From JAAYDI01 sp052034005 (GTDB taxonomy: Bacteria > Planctomycetota > Planctomycetia > Pirellulales > Pirellulaceae): a stretch of DNA of 64,000 nt. This document shows, piece by piece, positions 50,310 through 59,789 of this stretch. Where the stretch lies: the NCBI GenBank assembly GCA_052034005.1, contig JBPOJB010000009.1:124001-188000 (forward strand), in the 5' to 3' direction. The first letter of the stretch is position 1; the number at the start of each line of letters is the position of its first letter. Position numbers and translations under genes: made by a program. The notes under the pieces were generated by a model, which saw only the letters and a program-made list of their open reading frames with translations, was not told where the DNA came from and searched no databases.

Positions 50310-52814
50310 GTGAGTGAAGGTAGGGACCGGCCCGAAGACAAGTCCGTGGCGGCGTCCCCGGCGCCGGGGTCGTCACGCCGTTGGCTGAGGTGGCTGGTGC
50401 CGCCCCTGGCCCTGCTGCTGTCGGTCGGCGTCTGGCTGCTGGCCGACTGGTGGATCTGTCTGCCGGACGACGCCCAGGCCACCTATGTGGGCCGTGGCAG
50501 TTGCGTGGAATGTCATGCGCCGGAGGTGGAGCAGTGGACCGGTTCGGACCATGACCGCGCGATGGACCTGGCCACCGACGACACGGTGCTGGGTGATTTC
50601 GACGACGTCGAGTTCACGCACAACGGCCTCACCTCCCGTTTCTTCCGCGACGGTCGGAAGTTCATGGTCCACACGGAGGGCCCGGACGGGCAGATGGCGG
50701 ATTTCGAGATCAAGTACACGTTTGGCGTGCGGCCGCTGCAGCAGTACATGGTCGAGTTCGATCGGCCGGCCGACATGCCGGCTCACGAGATTGCGCGGCT
50801 CCAGATTCTGCGGATCTCCTGGGACACGGTCCGTGGCCGGTGGTTCGACTGCCCACCCCACGATGCGCGCGAGCGTCTCAGCCCGGATGATCCGATGCAC
50901 TGGACCGGGATCTCCCAGTGCTGGAACTACATGTGCGCCTACTGTCATTCGACCAACTTGCAGAAGAACTACGATGTGGCGACGGGGATCTACCACACGA
51001 CGTTCTCGGAGATCGACGTGAGCTGCGAGGCGTGCCACGGGCCGGCGAGCCTGCATGTGCAGCTGGCCCGGAGCAGGTCCTGGTTCTGGGACCGCAAGCG
51101 CGGGTACGGGCTGGTCCGGCTCAAGGGCGCGGACACGCGTCCGGAAATCGAATCGTGTGCGCCGTGCCATTCGCGGCGGCAGGTGCTGCAAGCGGATTAC
51201 CGGCCGGGCGACCAGTACTACGATTACTTCAACAACGAATTGCTCGCGGAGACGACCTATTACGCGGACGGTCAGATCATGGATGAAGTCTACGAGTACG
51301 GCTCGTTTCTCCAGAGCAAGATGTATCATCAGGACATCCGCTGTTCCGATTGTCACAATCCGCATTCGATGCGACTCAAGCAGGACGGCAACGGTGTGTG
51401 CACGGCGTGCCATCAGCACCCGGCGGCCAAGTATGACACGCCGGCCCACCACTTCCACCAATCGGACTCCACCGGCGCGTCGTGTGCCGAATGCCACATG
51501 CCGGAGACGACCTACATGGAGGTCGATGCGCGGCGCGACCATAGCCTGCGCATTCCGCGTCCCGACCTGAGCGTCGCCCTGGGGACGCCCAACGCCTGCA
51601 CGCGCTGCCACTTGAGCGACGCGAAGATCTCGGAGGAGAAGCGTGCCGCGCTGCAGCAGTATCGCGATTGGATCGAGGCGGCGCGTCGCGGCGACGCGGA
51701 GATCCAGGCGGAACTCGCCCGGCTCGACCAATGGATGCTCGAGTCCATGCAGACCTGGTACCGCAAGGAGACGTGGGACGAGAGCCTTACGTTTGCCCGG
51801 GCGCTGGACGCCGGCCGGCGCCGCGCGCCGGATGCCGAGGCGGCGCTGGCGACGGTGGCGGCCGATCGCAGGCTGCCGGGCATCGCGCGCGCGACGGCCA
51901 TCTTCCAGCGCGGTGCGCTGAGGGAGATCAGCAGCCTGCAGCCGGAACTGGCCGCGCTGACCGACCCCGACCCGCAGGTCCGCACGGCGGCGGTGACGCG
52001 GTTCTTCGGCTATTTCGCGCCGCGCGAACTGGACCTGCCGCCCGACTACGCGGAGCTGGCGGCGATTCGCCAGCGGGCGGCGCCGGTCCTGGGCAGCCTC
52101 GTGCCGCTGCTGAATGATCCGCGGCGCGCCGTGCGCGCGGAGACCGGACGGGTGCTCGCGCAGCTCCCCCAGCAGCTCGTGAGCGAACTGCTCAGCGGCC
52201 GCGAGCGCCGCAGCCTGGACCGGGCGATCGACGAGTACATCGACGCCACGCTGCAGGCGAGCGATCGCGGCGGCGCGCACCTGGAACTCGGTTCGCTCTT
52301 CGAGTCGCTCGGACGGCTGGCGGATGCGGAGCAGGCCTATCGGACGGCCGTCCGCGTCGAGCCGCGGATGGCCGGCCCGCGCTCCAACCTGGCCGGTCTG
52401 CTCGAACGGATCTGCCAGCACGAGGAGGCCGGCGCGGCAGCCCGCGGACCGTCGGCGAAGGTGGTGGGCCTGCGGGAGGAGATCCGGCGGCTGCGCCGCG
52501 AGGAACTGGACTTGCTGGCCCGCGACGCCCGCCTCGTGCCCGAAGACGGCCTGCTCCAATACCGCTACGGCCTGGCGCTCTACCAGAACGGGATGCTCGA
52601 TCAGGCCGAGCAGGCGTTGCGGGCCGCCTGCCGGCTGGAACCCGACAACGATCAGTTCCTGTTTTTTCTGGCCGTGTTCCTTGACAACTACCACCGCTAC
52701 GATGAGGCTCTAGAGACAGTCGACCGAGCCGTCCAACTGCGTCCCCGCGATCCGCAGTACCTGCAGTTGCGGAACGCGATCCGTGCCAAGCAACGTCAGC
52801 CTGCCAGGAAGTGA
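50310..52814 (+). CDS. Membrane-anchored octaheme cytochrome c with HEAT-like and TPR regions
   Basis: An 834-residue protein. One N-terminal anchor (WLVPPLALLLSVGVWLLADWW) is followed by eight CxxCH sites: CVECH, CAYCH, CEACH, CAPCH, CSDCH, CTACH, CAECH and CTRCH, starting at 50502, 50935, 51026, 51157, 51343, 51400, 51483 and 51597. A helical repeat region (about 500-620, HEAT-like: TDPDPQVRTAAVTRFFG, LLNDPRRAVRAETGRVL) and TPRs (~640-834) complete it. The cytochrome part resembles the multiheme cytochrome c554/NrfA-related group used in planctomycete electron transfer. GTG 50310 follows GGGGAGAG at 50296-50303. It stands first in a packed operon. Confidence 0.82.
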   Translation: MSEGRDRPEDKSVAASPAPGSSRRWLRWLVPPLALLLSVGVWLLADWWICLPDDAQATYVGRGSCVECHAPEVEQWTGSDHDRAMDLATDDTVLGDFDDVEFTHNGLTSRFFRDGRKFMVHTEGPDGQMADFEIKYTFGVRPLQQYMVEFDRPADMPAHEIARLQILRISWDTVRGRWFDCPPHDARERLSPDDPMHWTGISQCWNYMCAYCHSTNLQKNYDVATGIYHTTFSEIDVSCEACHGPASLHVQLARSRSWFWDRKRGYGLVRLKGADTRPEIESCAPCHSRRQVLQADYRPGDQYYDYFNNELLAETTYYADGQIMDEVYEYGSFLQSKMYHQDIRCSDCHNPHSMRLKQDGNGVCTACHQHPAAKYDTPAHHFHQSDSTGASCAECHMPETTYMEVDARRDHSLRIPRPDLSVALGTPNACTRCHLSDAKISEEKRAALQQYRDWIEAARRGDAEIQAELARLDQWMLESMQTWYRKETWDESLTFARALDAGRRRAPDAEAALATVAADRRLPGIARATAIFQRGALREISSLQPELAALTDPDPQVRTAAVTRFFGYFAPRELDLPPDYAELAAIRQRAAPVLGSLVPLLNDPRRAVRAETGRVLAQLPQQLVSELLSGRERRSLDRAIDEYIDATLQASDRGGAHLELGSLFESLGRLADAEQAYRTAVRVEPRMAGPRSNLAGLLERICQHEEAGAAARGPSAKVVGLREEIRRLRREELDLLARDARLVPEDGLLQYRYGLALYQNGMLDQAEQALRAACRLEPDNDQFLFFLAVFLDNYHRYDEALETVDRAVQLRPRDPQYLQLRNAIRAKQRQPARK

Positions 52815-52822
52815 AGGTGCGC

Positions 52823-53716
52823 ATGACCATCGACATCGCGGTGGTGCCGGTCGCCGGACACGGCACACGGCTACTGCCGGCCACCAAGAGCCAGCCGAAA
52901 GAGATGTTGTCCGTCGGGCGCAAGCCGGTGGTCCAGTACGTGGTGGAGGAACTGGGCCTGTCGGGAATCCGGCGGATCCTGTTCGTCACGTCGCGCGGCA
53001 AGGCGTCGATCGAACAGCATTTCGACATTGACGAGCAGCTGACGACGTACCTCCGCGAGACGGGGCGCGAGGAGCAATTGGCGGAACTGGAGTTCGAGCG
53101 GGAGGATCGGGAATACTTCTACACGCGCCAACGGCGCCAGTTGGGTCTGGGCCACGCCGTGTTGTGTGCCCGCTCGCTGGTGGGCAACCAGCCGTTCGTC
53201 GTGGCCTTGGGCGACTCGATCATCGGCCTGCACGCGCAGTCGGACATCGTGGCGCGCATGATCGAGCAGTTCGACGCGACGGACGCGGATGTCGTGGTGG
53301 CGTTCGAGCGGGTGCCGCGGGCGGAAGTGGTGCACTACGGGATCGCCAAGCCGCGTAACGGCGACGCGGCCGTCTTCGAGCTCGAGGACGTGATCGAGAA
53401 ACCGTCGGTGGCCGAGGCGCCCAGCGACCTGGCCGTGGCGGCTCGCTACGTGCTCAGCCCGGCCATCTTCGACGCGCTCGAGCAGACGCCCCCGGGCAAG
53501 GGCGGCGAGATCCAGCTCACGGACGCCATCCGCCTGCTGCTCCAACAGGGCCGCCGAGGGCTCGGCGTCACCCTCGACCGCGACGAACGGCGGTTCGACA
53601 TCGGCAACTTCGACAGCTACTTCCGCACCTTTGCGGAGTTCGCGCTGCGCGACCCCCAGTATGGACCCGCCCTGCGGCAATTCGTGCGCACACTCCTGGA
53701 TCGCGAGGGGCCCTGA
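52823..53716 (+). CDS. galU: UTP-glucose-1-phosphate uridylyltransferase (GalU-like)
   Basis: A 297-residue nucleotidyltransferase. Blocks: VVPVAGHGTRLLPATKSQPKEML (nucleotide-binding loop), KPVVQYVVEEL, ALGDSI, YGIAKPRNGD and KGGEIQLTDAIRLLL. GalU makes UDP-glucose; with the glucuronokinase-like gene next, a UDP-glucuronate-forming pyrophosphorylase function is also possible. The frame opens at GTG 52811 inside the stop of the cytochrome gene; ATG 52823 fits homologue starts better. Its stop TGA overlaps the ATG of the next gene (TGATG). Confidence 0.88.
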   Translation: MTIDIAVVPVAGHGTRLLPATKSQPKEMLSVGRKPVVQYVVEELGLSGIRRILFVTSRGKASIEQHFDIDEQLTTYLRETGREEQLAELEFEREDREYFYTRQRRQLGLGHAVLCARSLVGNQPFVVALGDSIIGLHAQSDIVARMIEQFDATDADVVVAFERVPRAEVVHYGIAKPRNGDAAVFELEDVIEKPSVAEAPSDLAVAARYVLSPAIFDALEQTPPGKGGEIQLTDAIRLLLQQGRRGLGVTLDRDERRFDIGNFDSYFRTFAEFALRDPQYGPALRQFVRTLLDREGP

Positions 53717-54720
53717 TGGAACTGCTCCGCCGCCGCGCCTACGCTCGGGCCGGCTTGATGGGGAACCCGTCGGACGGGTACCACGGCAAGACCATCTCGA
53801 TCATCGTCCGGAACTTCCGTGCCGAGGTCGTGCTCTACGAGTGGGAAGACGTGGAGATCGTCCTGACCCAGGAGGACCGGGTCCGCTTCCGATCGGTCCA
53901 GGAGCTGGTGCGGGACGTGGACCTGCACGGCTACTACGGCGGCCTCCGGCTGATCAAGGCCACGATCAAGAAGTTCGTCGAGTACTGCCGCGGGCGGCAC
54001 GAACTGCATGACCGGAATTTTTCCATCCGGTACGCGACGAACATCCCGCGGGCTGTCGGGCTGGCCGGGTCCAGCGCGATCATCGTGGCGACCATGCGCG
54101 CCTTGATGGACTTCTACCAGGTGGCGATCCCGCTGGACGTCCAGCCGTCGTTCGTGCTGGGCGTGGAGAAGGAGGAGTTGGGGATCGCGGCCGGCCTGCA
54201 GGACCGCGTCGTGCAGGTGTACGGCGGGCTGGTCTACATGGACTTCTCGCGGGAGTGCATGGTGGAGAAGCACGGCTTCTGGTGCGGCCGGTACGAACCG
54301 CTGGATCCCGCGCTGCTGCCGCCCCTGTACGTGGCGTACAGCGAGGAAGTGGGCGAGCCGACCGAGGTGTTCCACAACAACTTGCGCGCCCGGTATGAGC
54401 AGGGCGAGCCGGCCGTCGTCGGGGCGATGGAGCAGTTCGCCGGCCTGGCGTCGGAAGCGCGTGAGGCGCTGGTCCGCCGCCAGACGGACCGGCTCCACGA
54501 ACTGATCAATCGGAATTTCGACCTGCGCCGGTCGATCTGCCGGCTGCCGCAGGCGCACGTGGCCATGATCGATGCGGCGCGGCGCGTCGGGGCCAGCGCG
54601 AAGTTCGCCGGGTCGGGCGGCGCGATCCTCGGCACCTACCGGGACGACGCCATGCTGCAGGCGCTGGTCCACGCGCTGGGCCGGATCCGGTGCCGCGTGA
54701 TTCGGCCGGAGGTCACATGA
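53716..54720 (+). CDS. GHMP-family kinase, glucuronokinase-like
   Basis: A 334-residue sugar kinase. It opens RAYARAGLMGNPSDGYHGKTISI, very close in form to the start of plant glucuronokinase, and has the GHMP ATP loop PRAVGLAGSSAIIVATMRA and C-terminal AKFAGSGGAILGTY. Glucuronokinase phosphorylates glucuronate to glucuronate-1-phosphate, which a UTP-dependent pyrophosphorylase turns into UDP-glucuronate; the GalU-like gene immediately upstream would supply that step. Other sugar-1-kinases are possible. ATG 53716 overlaps the galU stop, and its own stop overlaps the next start (ATGA), so the three are translationally coupled. Confidence 0.75.
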   Translation: MELLRRRAYARAGLMGNPSDGYHGKTISIIVRNFRAEVVLYEWEDVEIVLTQEDRVRFRSVQELVRDVDLHGYYGGLRLIKATIKKFVEYCRGRHELHDRNFSIRYATNIPRAVGLAGSSAIIVATMRALMDFYQVAIPLDVQPSFVLGVEKEELGIAAGLQDRVVQVYGGLVYMDFSRECMVEKHGFWCGRYEPLDPALLPPLYVAYSEEVGEPTEVFHNNLRARYEQGEPAVVGAMEQFAGLASEAREALVRRQTDRLHELINRNFDLRRSICRLPQAHVAMIDAARRVGASAKFAGSGGAILGTYRDDAMLQALVHALGRIRCRVIRPEVT

Positions 54721-56930
54721 GCAGGGACGGAGACATGCCGGGAGAAGCCAGGCGCGGACTATCGGGGTGGTCGGCGGCGACGGTGCTGGTCAGCGCCTTC
54801 CTGCTGTTCCAGGTGCAGCCGATGGTCAGCAAGATGATCCTGCCCTGGTTCGGAGGCAGCCCCTCGGTGTGGACCGTCTGCATGCTGTTCTTCCAGGCGT
54901 TCCTGCTGGCGGGCTACAGCTACGCCCACGCCCTGGAGCGGCTGCCCCGCTCCCGCCCGGCCGGCCTGATCCACCTGGCGTTGCTGGTCTGGGCCGCGGC
55001 GGTGCTGGCCTGCGTGCCAATCCTGCCGTCCCCCGCCTGGAAGCCGCCGGACGGCAGCCGGCCGCAACTGCGGATCCTCATCCTGTTGGCCACGCACGTG
55101 GGGCTGCCCTATTTCCTGCTGTCCGCTTCCGCGCCCCTGATCCAGGCCTGGTACAGTCGCGCGTTCGCCGGCCGCGTGCCGTACCGGTTCTACGCCTTGT
55201 CGAACGTCGGTTCGCTCTCCGCGCTGCTGTCCTACCCGTTCGTGATGGAGCCGACGTTCGATCTGGCGTCGCAGAGCCGATTGTGGTCGCACTGCTTCTT
55301 CGCGTTCGCGATCCTCAGCGGCGGCTTGGCGCTGATGATGGCGCGGTGGGACTTGCCGGCCGCACACACCCGCTGGGCCGACCCGTCTGAGGATGCGCGG
55401 TTGTCCGCGACTCCGGCCAGCCACATCGCGCTGTGGCTGCTGCTGCCGGCGTTCAGCACGCTGAGCCTGCTGGCGGTGACGAACCAGATCTGCCAGGACG
55501 TGGCCGTCGTGCCGTTCCTGTGGATCGCGCCGCTGAGTCTGTATCTGCTCACGTTCATCATCTGTTTCGATGCGGAGCGGTGGTACCGACGGACGCTGAT
55601 GGCGGTCGCGACGCTGGGCCTGTTGTTCATCATGGCCGCGTTGATGATGCCGGACCGCGTGGAGTGGGTGTTGAAGGCAGTCCGCCTGCCGCACCAGCTG
55701 CCGGAACTGATGGACAGCCTGGCACTGGAGTCCGGCTGCTATTTGGCGGCCTTGTTCTTGGTCTGCATGCTCTGCCATGGCGAGCTGGTGCGGATCCGGC
55801 CGGGGTCACGGCACTTGACGCTGTTTTACCTGATGATTGCAGTGGGCGGCGTGGTGGGCGGGCTGTTCGTCGCGCTGGTCTGTCCCGCGGTTTTCACGGC
55901 GCTGATCGAAACCGACCTCTTCCTGGTCGGCGGTGCGCTGCTGGCCGCCTTCGTCCTCCTGCAGGTGTGGTGGCGGCGCACGCGGCGGTGGACCCTGTGG
56001 GGCGTGCTGGTGCCGGTGCCCTTCCTGGCGGCCCTGGCGCTGGTCCTGCCATCCCCGTCGCAGCTGGGCCGGCCCAGCAACCTGGTGGTGGCCCGCCGCA
56101 ACTTCTACGGCGTGCTGAGCGTGAAAGATTACGGCGGCCTGGACGACGAAGACGCGACCCGCCGGCTACTCAACGGGCGCATCCTCCATGGCACCCAGTT
56201 CCGGCAGCCCGACCGCCGGGACGAGCCCACGACCTACTATGTGCCGGAAAGCGGTGTGGGCCTGGCACTGCTGCACTTGCCGGGCGCGCTGCGCGTGGCG
56301 ACCGTCGGGCTGGGGACCGGGACCATCGCCGCATACGGGCGGGAAGGAGACTACTACTGCTTCTATGAAATCAACCCGGAAGTGGAGCGGATCGCCCGGG
56401 AGTATTTTACTTTCCTGAGCGACTGCCCGGCTCGACCTGTCGTGAAGTTCGGTGACGCGCGGCTGTCGTTGGAGCAAGAGAAGACGCCGCAAGACTACGA
56501 TGTGATCGCGCTGGACGCGTTCAGCGGCGATGCGATCCCCGCCCACCTGCTGACCGTCGAGGCGTTCGCCGTCTATCGCCGTCACCTCAAGCCCTCCGGC
56601 GTGATTGCCGTCCACACCAGCAACCGCCACCTGGACCTGGCGCCGATTGTCGCGCTGATCGCGCGGCACTACGGGATGCAGGTCGTGTCGGTGTACGTCC
56701 GGGAGGCCGAGGGGCCGGCCAGTTCGAGTTCCGAATGGCTGCTGGTCACCAACAATGAAGCGTTTCTGCACGCCGACGAGGTGGCGCGACTCGCCGAGCC
56801 GGTCGCTCCGCCCGACCCGTCGATCCGCATCTGGACTGACCAGTACAGCAACCTGTTCCAGATCCTCAAGGTGCGTGACGACTGGCGCACGACCTGGGCG
56901 GAGTGGGGGGCCTGGCTGAAGAAGTGGTGA
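54717..56930 (+). CDS. Polytopic membrane protein fused to a spermidine-synthase-like methyltransferase fold
   Basis: A 737-residue protein. The N-terminal ~430 residues form about ten to twelve membrane spans (VLVSAFLLFQVQPMVSKMILPWFGG opens the block). The C-terminal ~270 residues are a spermine/spermidine-synthase-type SAM fold with VATVGLGTGTIAAYG, DYYCFYEINPEVERIA, DARLSLEQ and DYDVIALDAFSGDAIPAHLLT. The Asp residues that bind polyamine in true synthases are partly kept, but the fused membrane half suggests another role. This fusion is widespread and uncharacterised. ATG 54717 overlaps the kinase stop. Its end lies 23 bp from the mutS stop (convergent). Confidence 0.85.
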   Translation: MSRDGDMPGEARRGLSGWSAATVLVSAFLLFQVQPMVSKMILPWFGGSPSVWTVCMLFFQAFLLAGYSYAHALERLPRSRPAGLIHLALLVWAAAVLACVPILPSPAWKPPDGSRPQLRILILLATHVGLPYFLLSASAPLIQAWYSRAFAGRVPYRFYALSNVGSLSALLSYPFVMEPTFDLASQSRLWSHCFFAFAILSGGLALMMARWDLPAAHTRWADPSEDARLSATPASHIALWLLLPAFSTLSLLAVTNQICQDVAVVPFLWIAPLSLYLLTFIICFDAERWYRRTLMAVATLGLLFIMAALMMPDRVEWVLKAVRLPHQLPELMDSLALESGCYLAALFLVCMLCHGELVRIRPGSRHLTLFYLMIAVGGVVGGLFVALVCPAVFTALIETDLFLVGGALLAAFVLLQVWWRRTRRWTLWGVLVPVPFLAALALVLPSPSQLGRPSNLVVARRNFYGVLSVKDYGGLDDEDATRRLLNGRILHGTQFRQPDRRDEPTTYYVPESGVGLALLHLPGALRVATVGLGTGTIAAYGREGDYYCFYEINPEVERIAREYFTFLSDCPARPVVKFGDARLSLEQEKTPQDYDVIALDAFSGDAIPAHLLTVEAFAVYRRHLKPSGVIAVHTSNRHLDLAPIVALIARHYGMQVVSVYVREAEGPASSSSEWLLVTNNEAFLHADEVARLAEPVAPPDPSIRIWTDQYSNLFQILKVRDDWRTTWAEWGAWLKKW

Positions 56931-56953
56931 GGTGGTGCGGCGGGTCCGAAGGG

Positions 56954-59575
56954 CTAGGGATGTTGTTCCTTCTTGAGCTGCATCTGCCACTTATGGAGCA
57001 GCTGCAGCGCGTCGAGCGGAGTGAGCCGGTCGATCTCCGCCTCGCGGATCGTCTCCAGCAGCGGGTGCTCCAGGGGCGCGAAGAGCGTGAGTTGGATGTC
57101 GCCGCGTGAGCGGCGGCCGCGGCCGGCGCCGATCTTGGGACGCCCCTGGTCGTCGACATGTTCGGCCTCCAGCTGGGCCAGGATCTGCTTGGCCCGTTCA
57201 TTGACGCTGCGCGGGACGCCGGCCAGGCGGGCGACATGGATGCCGTAGCTCTTGTCGGCGGCGCCCGGCACGATCTTGTGCAGGAACACCACGTGATCTT
57301 CCCACTCTTTGACCGACACGTTGAGGTTCACGACGCCGGCCAGCGTGCCGGCCAGATCGGTCAGTTCATGGTAATGCGTGGCGAACAGGGTGCGGCAGCC
57401 GACTTGGTCGTGCAGGTGCTCGACGATCGCCCAGGCGAGCGACAGGCCGTCATAGGTACTCGTGCCGCGCCCGATCTCGTCGAGGATCACCAGGCTCCGC
57501 GGCGTGGCGTTATTGAGGATGCGCGCCGTCTCGGTCATCTCGACCATGAACGTGCTCTGGCCGCGCGACAGCTCGTCGCTCGCGCCCACCCGGGCGAAGA
57601 TCCGGTCGGCGACGCCGATCGTGGCCTGCGCGGCGGGCACGAAACTGCCGATCTGGGCCAGGAGCGTCAGGAGCGCGACTTGCCGGATGTAGGTGCTCTT
57701 GCCCGCCATGTTCGGACCGGTGATCAGCAGGATCATGCCGCCCGGGGCCTGGGCCACCGTATCGTTGGGGATGAAGGTGCCCTGGGGTTCGAGGATATCC
57801 AGCACCGGGTGGCGGCCGTCGGTGATGTTCAGCACCGGCTCGTCGATCAGCACCGGCCGACTGTAGCGGCGTCGTGACGCGAGATCGGCCAGCGCGGCGA
57901 GGACGTCGAGCTCTGCGAGGGCGGCGGCGGTGGCCTGGAGCCGCCGCGCGGCGGCATGCACCGTCTCGCGCAAGGCCACGAACAAGTCGTACTCCAGCGC
58001 TTTCGCCTTCTCGTCGGCGGTCAGCACCTGCTCTTCGTAGGCCTTCAGCTCGGGCGTGATGTACCGCTCCGCGTTCTTGAGCGTCTGTTTGCGGATGTAG
58101 TCGTCCGGCACATGCTGCTGCTGCGCGGCAGACACCTCCAGGTAGTAGCCGAAGACCTTGTTGTAGCCCACTTTCAGCTTCGGGATGCCGGTCCGCGCGC
58201 TTTCCCGCGCCTGGTACTGGGCCATCCACTGCTTGCCGCCCGCGGCCAGTTGGCGGATCCGGTCCAATTCGGCGTGGTATCCCGGGCGGATAACCCCGCC
58301 GTCCTTGGCGGACAAGGGGCACTGGTCGACCAGCGCGGCGGCGAGTTGGTCGCGCAGGTCCGCGCATGGGTCGAGCCGGGCCTCCAGCTGGCGCAGCAGC
58401 TCGCCGCGTGCGTCGGACAGCAGCTGTCTGATGGCGGGCAGGGTCTGGAGCGTCCGTTCGATGAGGCTCAGGTCGCGCGGGCTGGCACGGCCGGTGGCCA
58501 CCCGCGCGAGCAGCCGTTCGATGTCGTGGATCCCCTTGAGCTCATCGCGGAGACGCGCCCGCAGACGCGTCTCCTGAACCAGCGCTTCCACGGCGTCCAG
58601 TCGCGCGTCGATTGCCGCACGCTGCGTGAGCGGCGCGGCGATCCATTCGGACAGCAGGCGCGACCCCATGGCCGTCGCCGTACGATCGATCACCGCCAGC
58701 AACGAGCCCTCGCGGCGGCCGTCCCGGATGGTCCGGGAGATCTCCAGGCTGCGGCGCGTCGCTTCATCGATCTCCAGGAACTGGCCCACCCGATAGGGCA
58801 CGAGCCGGTCGAAGTGGTCGAGCGACGTGCGTTGGGTTTCGATCAGGTAATCGAGGATGGCGCCGGCCGCGCGGATGGCGGAACCGTCCTCGTCGCCGAA
58901 CCCGAACCCCGCGAGTGTCGAGGTCTGGAAGAACTTCGTCAGGTTTCCCACGGCAGCCTCCTGTGCGAACGCCCACGCCGGGCGGCGCGTGGTCATGCAG
59001 GAGTGGGCCAGGCAGTCGGGCAACGGCGGCGCGTCCTCGGCGACCAGGCATTCGCTCGGACCGATCCGCATCAGTTCGTCGCCCAGCTGCCGCGCGGGGA
59101 ACCGCGCGGCCCAGAAGCGGCCCGTGGACAGCTCGGCCCAGGCAATCCCCACCTCCGGCCCGCCGTCGGGCGAGGGCGCCGCGCCCTGGACGACCGCGGC
59201 CAGGAAGTTGCTTTCGCGCGGGTCCAGCAACGCCTCGTCGGTCAGCGTGCCGGGCGAGACGACGCGCGTCACCTCGCGCTTGACCAGCCCTTTGGCGAGC
59301 TTCGGGTCCTCCACTTGCTCGCACACCGCTGCCCGAAAACCGGCCGCGATGATCTTGCCCAGGTAGCTGTCCAGTTGATGGTGCGGGAAACCGGCCATGG
59401 GGACCGGGTTCTCCCCCTTGTCGCGACTGGTGAGCGTCAGTCCCAGTTCCCGCGCGGCCGTCTTGGCGTCATCGTAGAAGAGTTCGTAGAAGTCGCCCAT
59501 CCGGAACAGCAGCAGCGCATTGCCGCACGCCGCCTTCGCGTCCTGGTATTGCTGCATCATCGGCGTCGGAGCCAT
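56954..59575 (-). CDS. mutS: DNA mismatch repair protein MutS
   Basis: An 873-residue mismatch-recognition ATPase. The N-terminal mismatch motif is present (LLLFRMGDFYELFYDDA, with the Phe-x-Glu mismatch wedge), then the connector and lever domains. The clamp and ATPase domains have Walker A ITGPNMAGKSTYIRQVALL, the Walker B/signature region LVILDEIGRGTSTYDGLSLAWA and the switch FATHYHELTDLA. ATG 59575 (MAPTPMMQQYQDAK) fits the family; the frame is open upstream to 59872 but has no ribosome site. No mutL lies in the window. The 214-bp gap to fliG holds nothing obvious. Confidence 0.95.
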   Translation of the reverse strand: MAPTPMMQQYQDAKAACGNALLLFRMGDFYELFYDDAKTAARELGLTLTSRDKGENPVPMAGFPHHQLDSYLGKIIAAGFRAAVCEQVEDPKLAKGLVKREVTRVVSPGTLTDEALLDPRESNFLAAVVQGAAPSPDGGPEVGIAWAELSTGRFWAARFPARQLGDELMRIGPSECLVAEDAPPLPDCLAHSCMTTRRPAWAFAQEAAVGNLTKFFQTSTLAGFGFGDEDGSAIRAAGAILDYLIETQRTSLDHFDRLVPYRVGQFLEIDEATRRSLEISRTIRDGRREGSLLAVIDRTATAMGSRLLSEWIAAPLTQRAAIDARLDAVEALVQETRLRARLRDELKGIHDIERLLARVATGRASPRDLSLIERTLQTLPAIRQLLSDARGELLRQLEARLDPCADLRDQLAAALVDQCPLSAKDGGVIRPGYHAELDRIRQLAAGGKQWMAQYQARESARTGIPKLKVGYNKVFGYYLEVSAAQQQHVPDDYIRKQTLKNAERYITPELKAYEEQVLTADEKAKALEYDLFVALRETVHAAARRLQATAAALAELDVLAALADLASRRRYSRPVLIDEPVLNITDGRHPVLDILEPQGTFIPNDTVAQAPGGMILLITGPNMAGKSTYIRQVALLTLLAQIGSFVPAAQATIGVADRIFARVGASDELSRGQSTFMVEMTETARILNNATPRSLVILDEIGRGTSTYDGLSLAWAIVEHLHDQVGCRTLFATHYHELTDLAGTLAGVVNLNVSVKEWEDHVVFLHKIVPGAADKSYGIHVARLAGVPRSVNERAKQILAQLEAEHVDDQGRPKIGAGRGRRSRGDIQLTLFAPLEHPLLETIREAEIDRLTPLDALQLLHKWQMQLKKEQHP

Positions 59576-59789
59576 GCTGGGCGACCCATAGTACGAACGG
59601 GACTCGAGCACAGAACGGGGCGGGCAGGTGACGCGGCGTTCGCACGGACCACGCACCCGGAAGAACACCCATGATACGCCGCACCGCCGCGGGCTGGGAA
59701 TGGGGCGGCCCGGAGAAAATGATCCCTCGTGGATCGCTGCGGGCTCAGGCGGGGCGCGAAGCCGCGCACCGGCGTGGTGCATGATGCCG

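Noticed and set aside
50373..52694. 773-residue minus-strand frame
   Set aside because: Antisense to the octaheme cytochrome, which has eight CxxCH sites in the plus frame.
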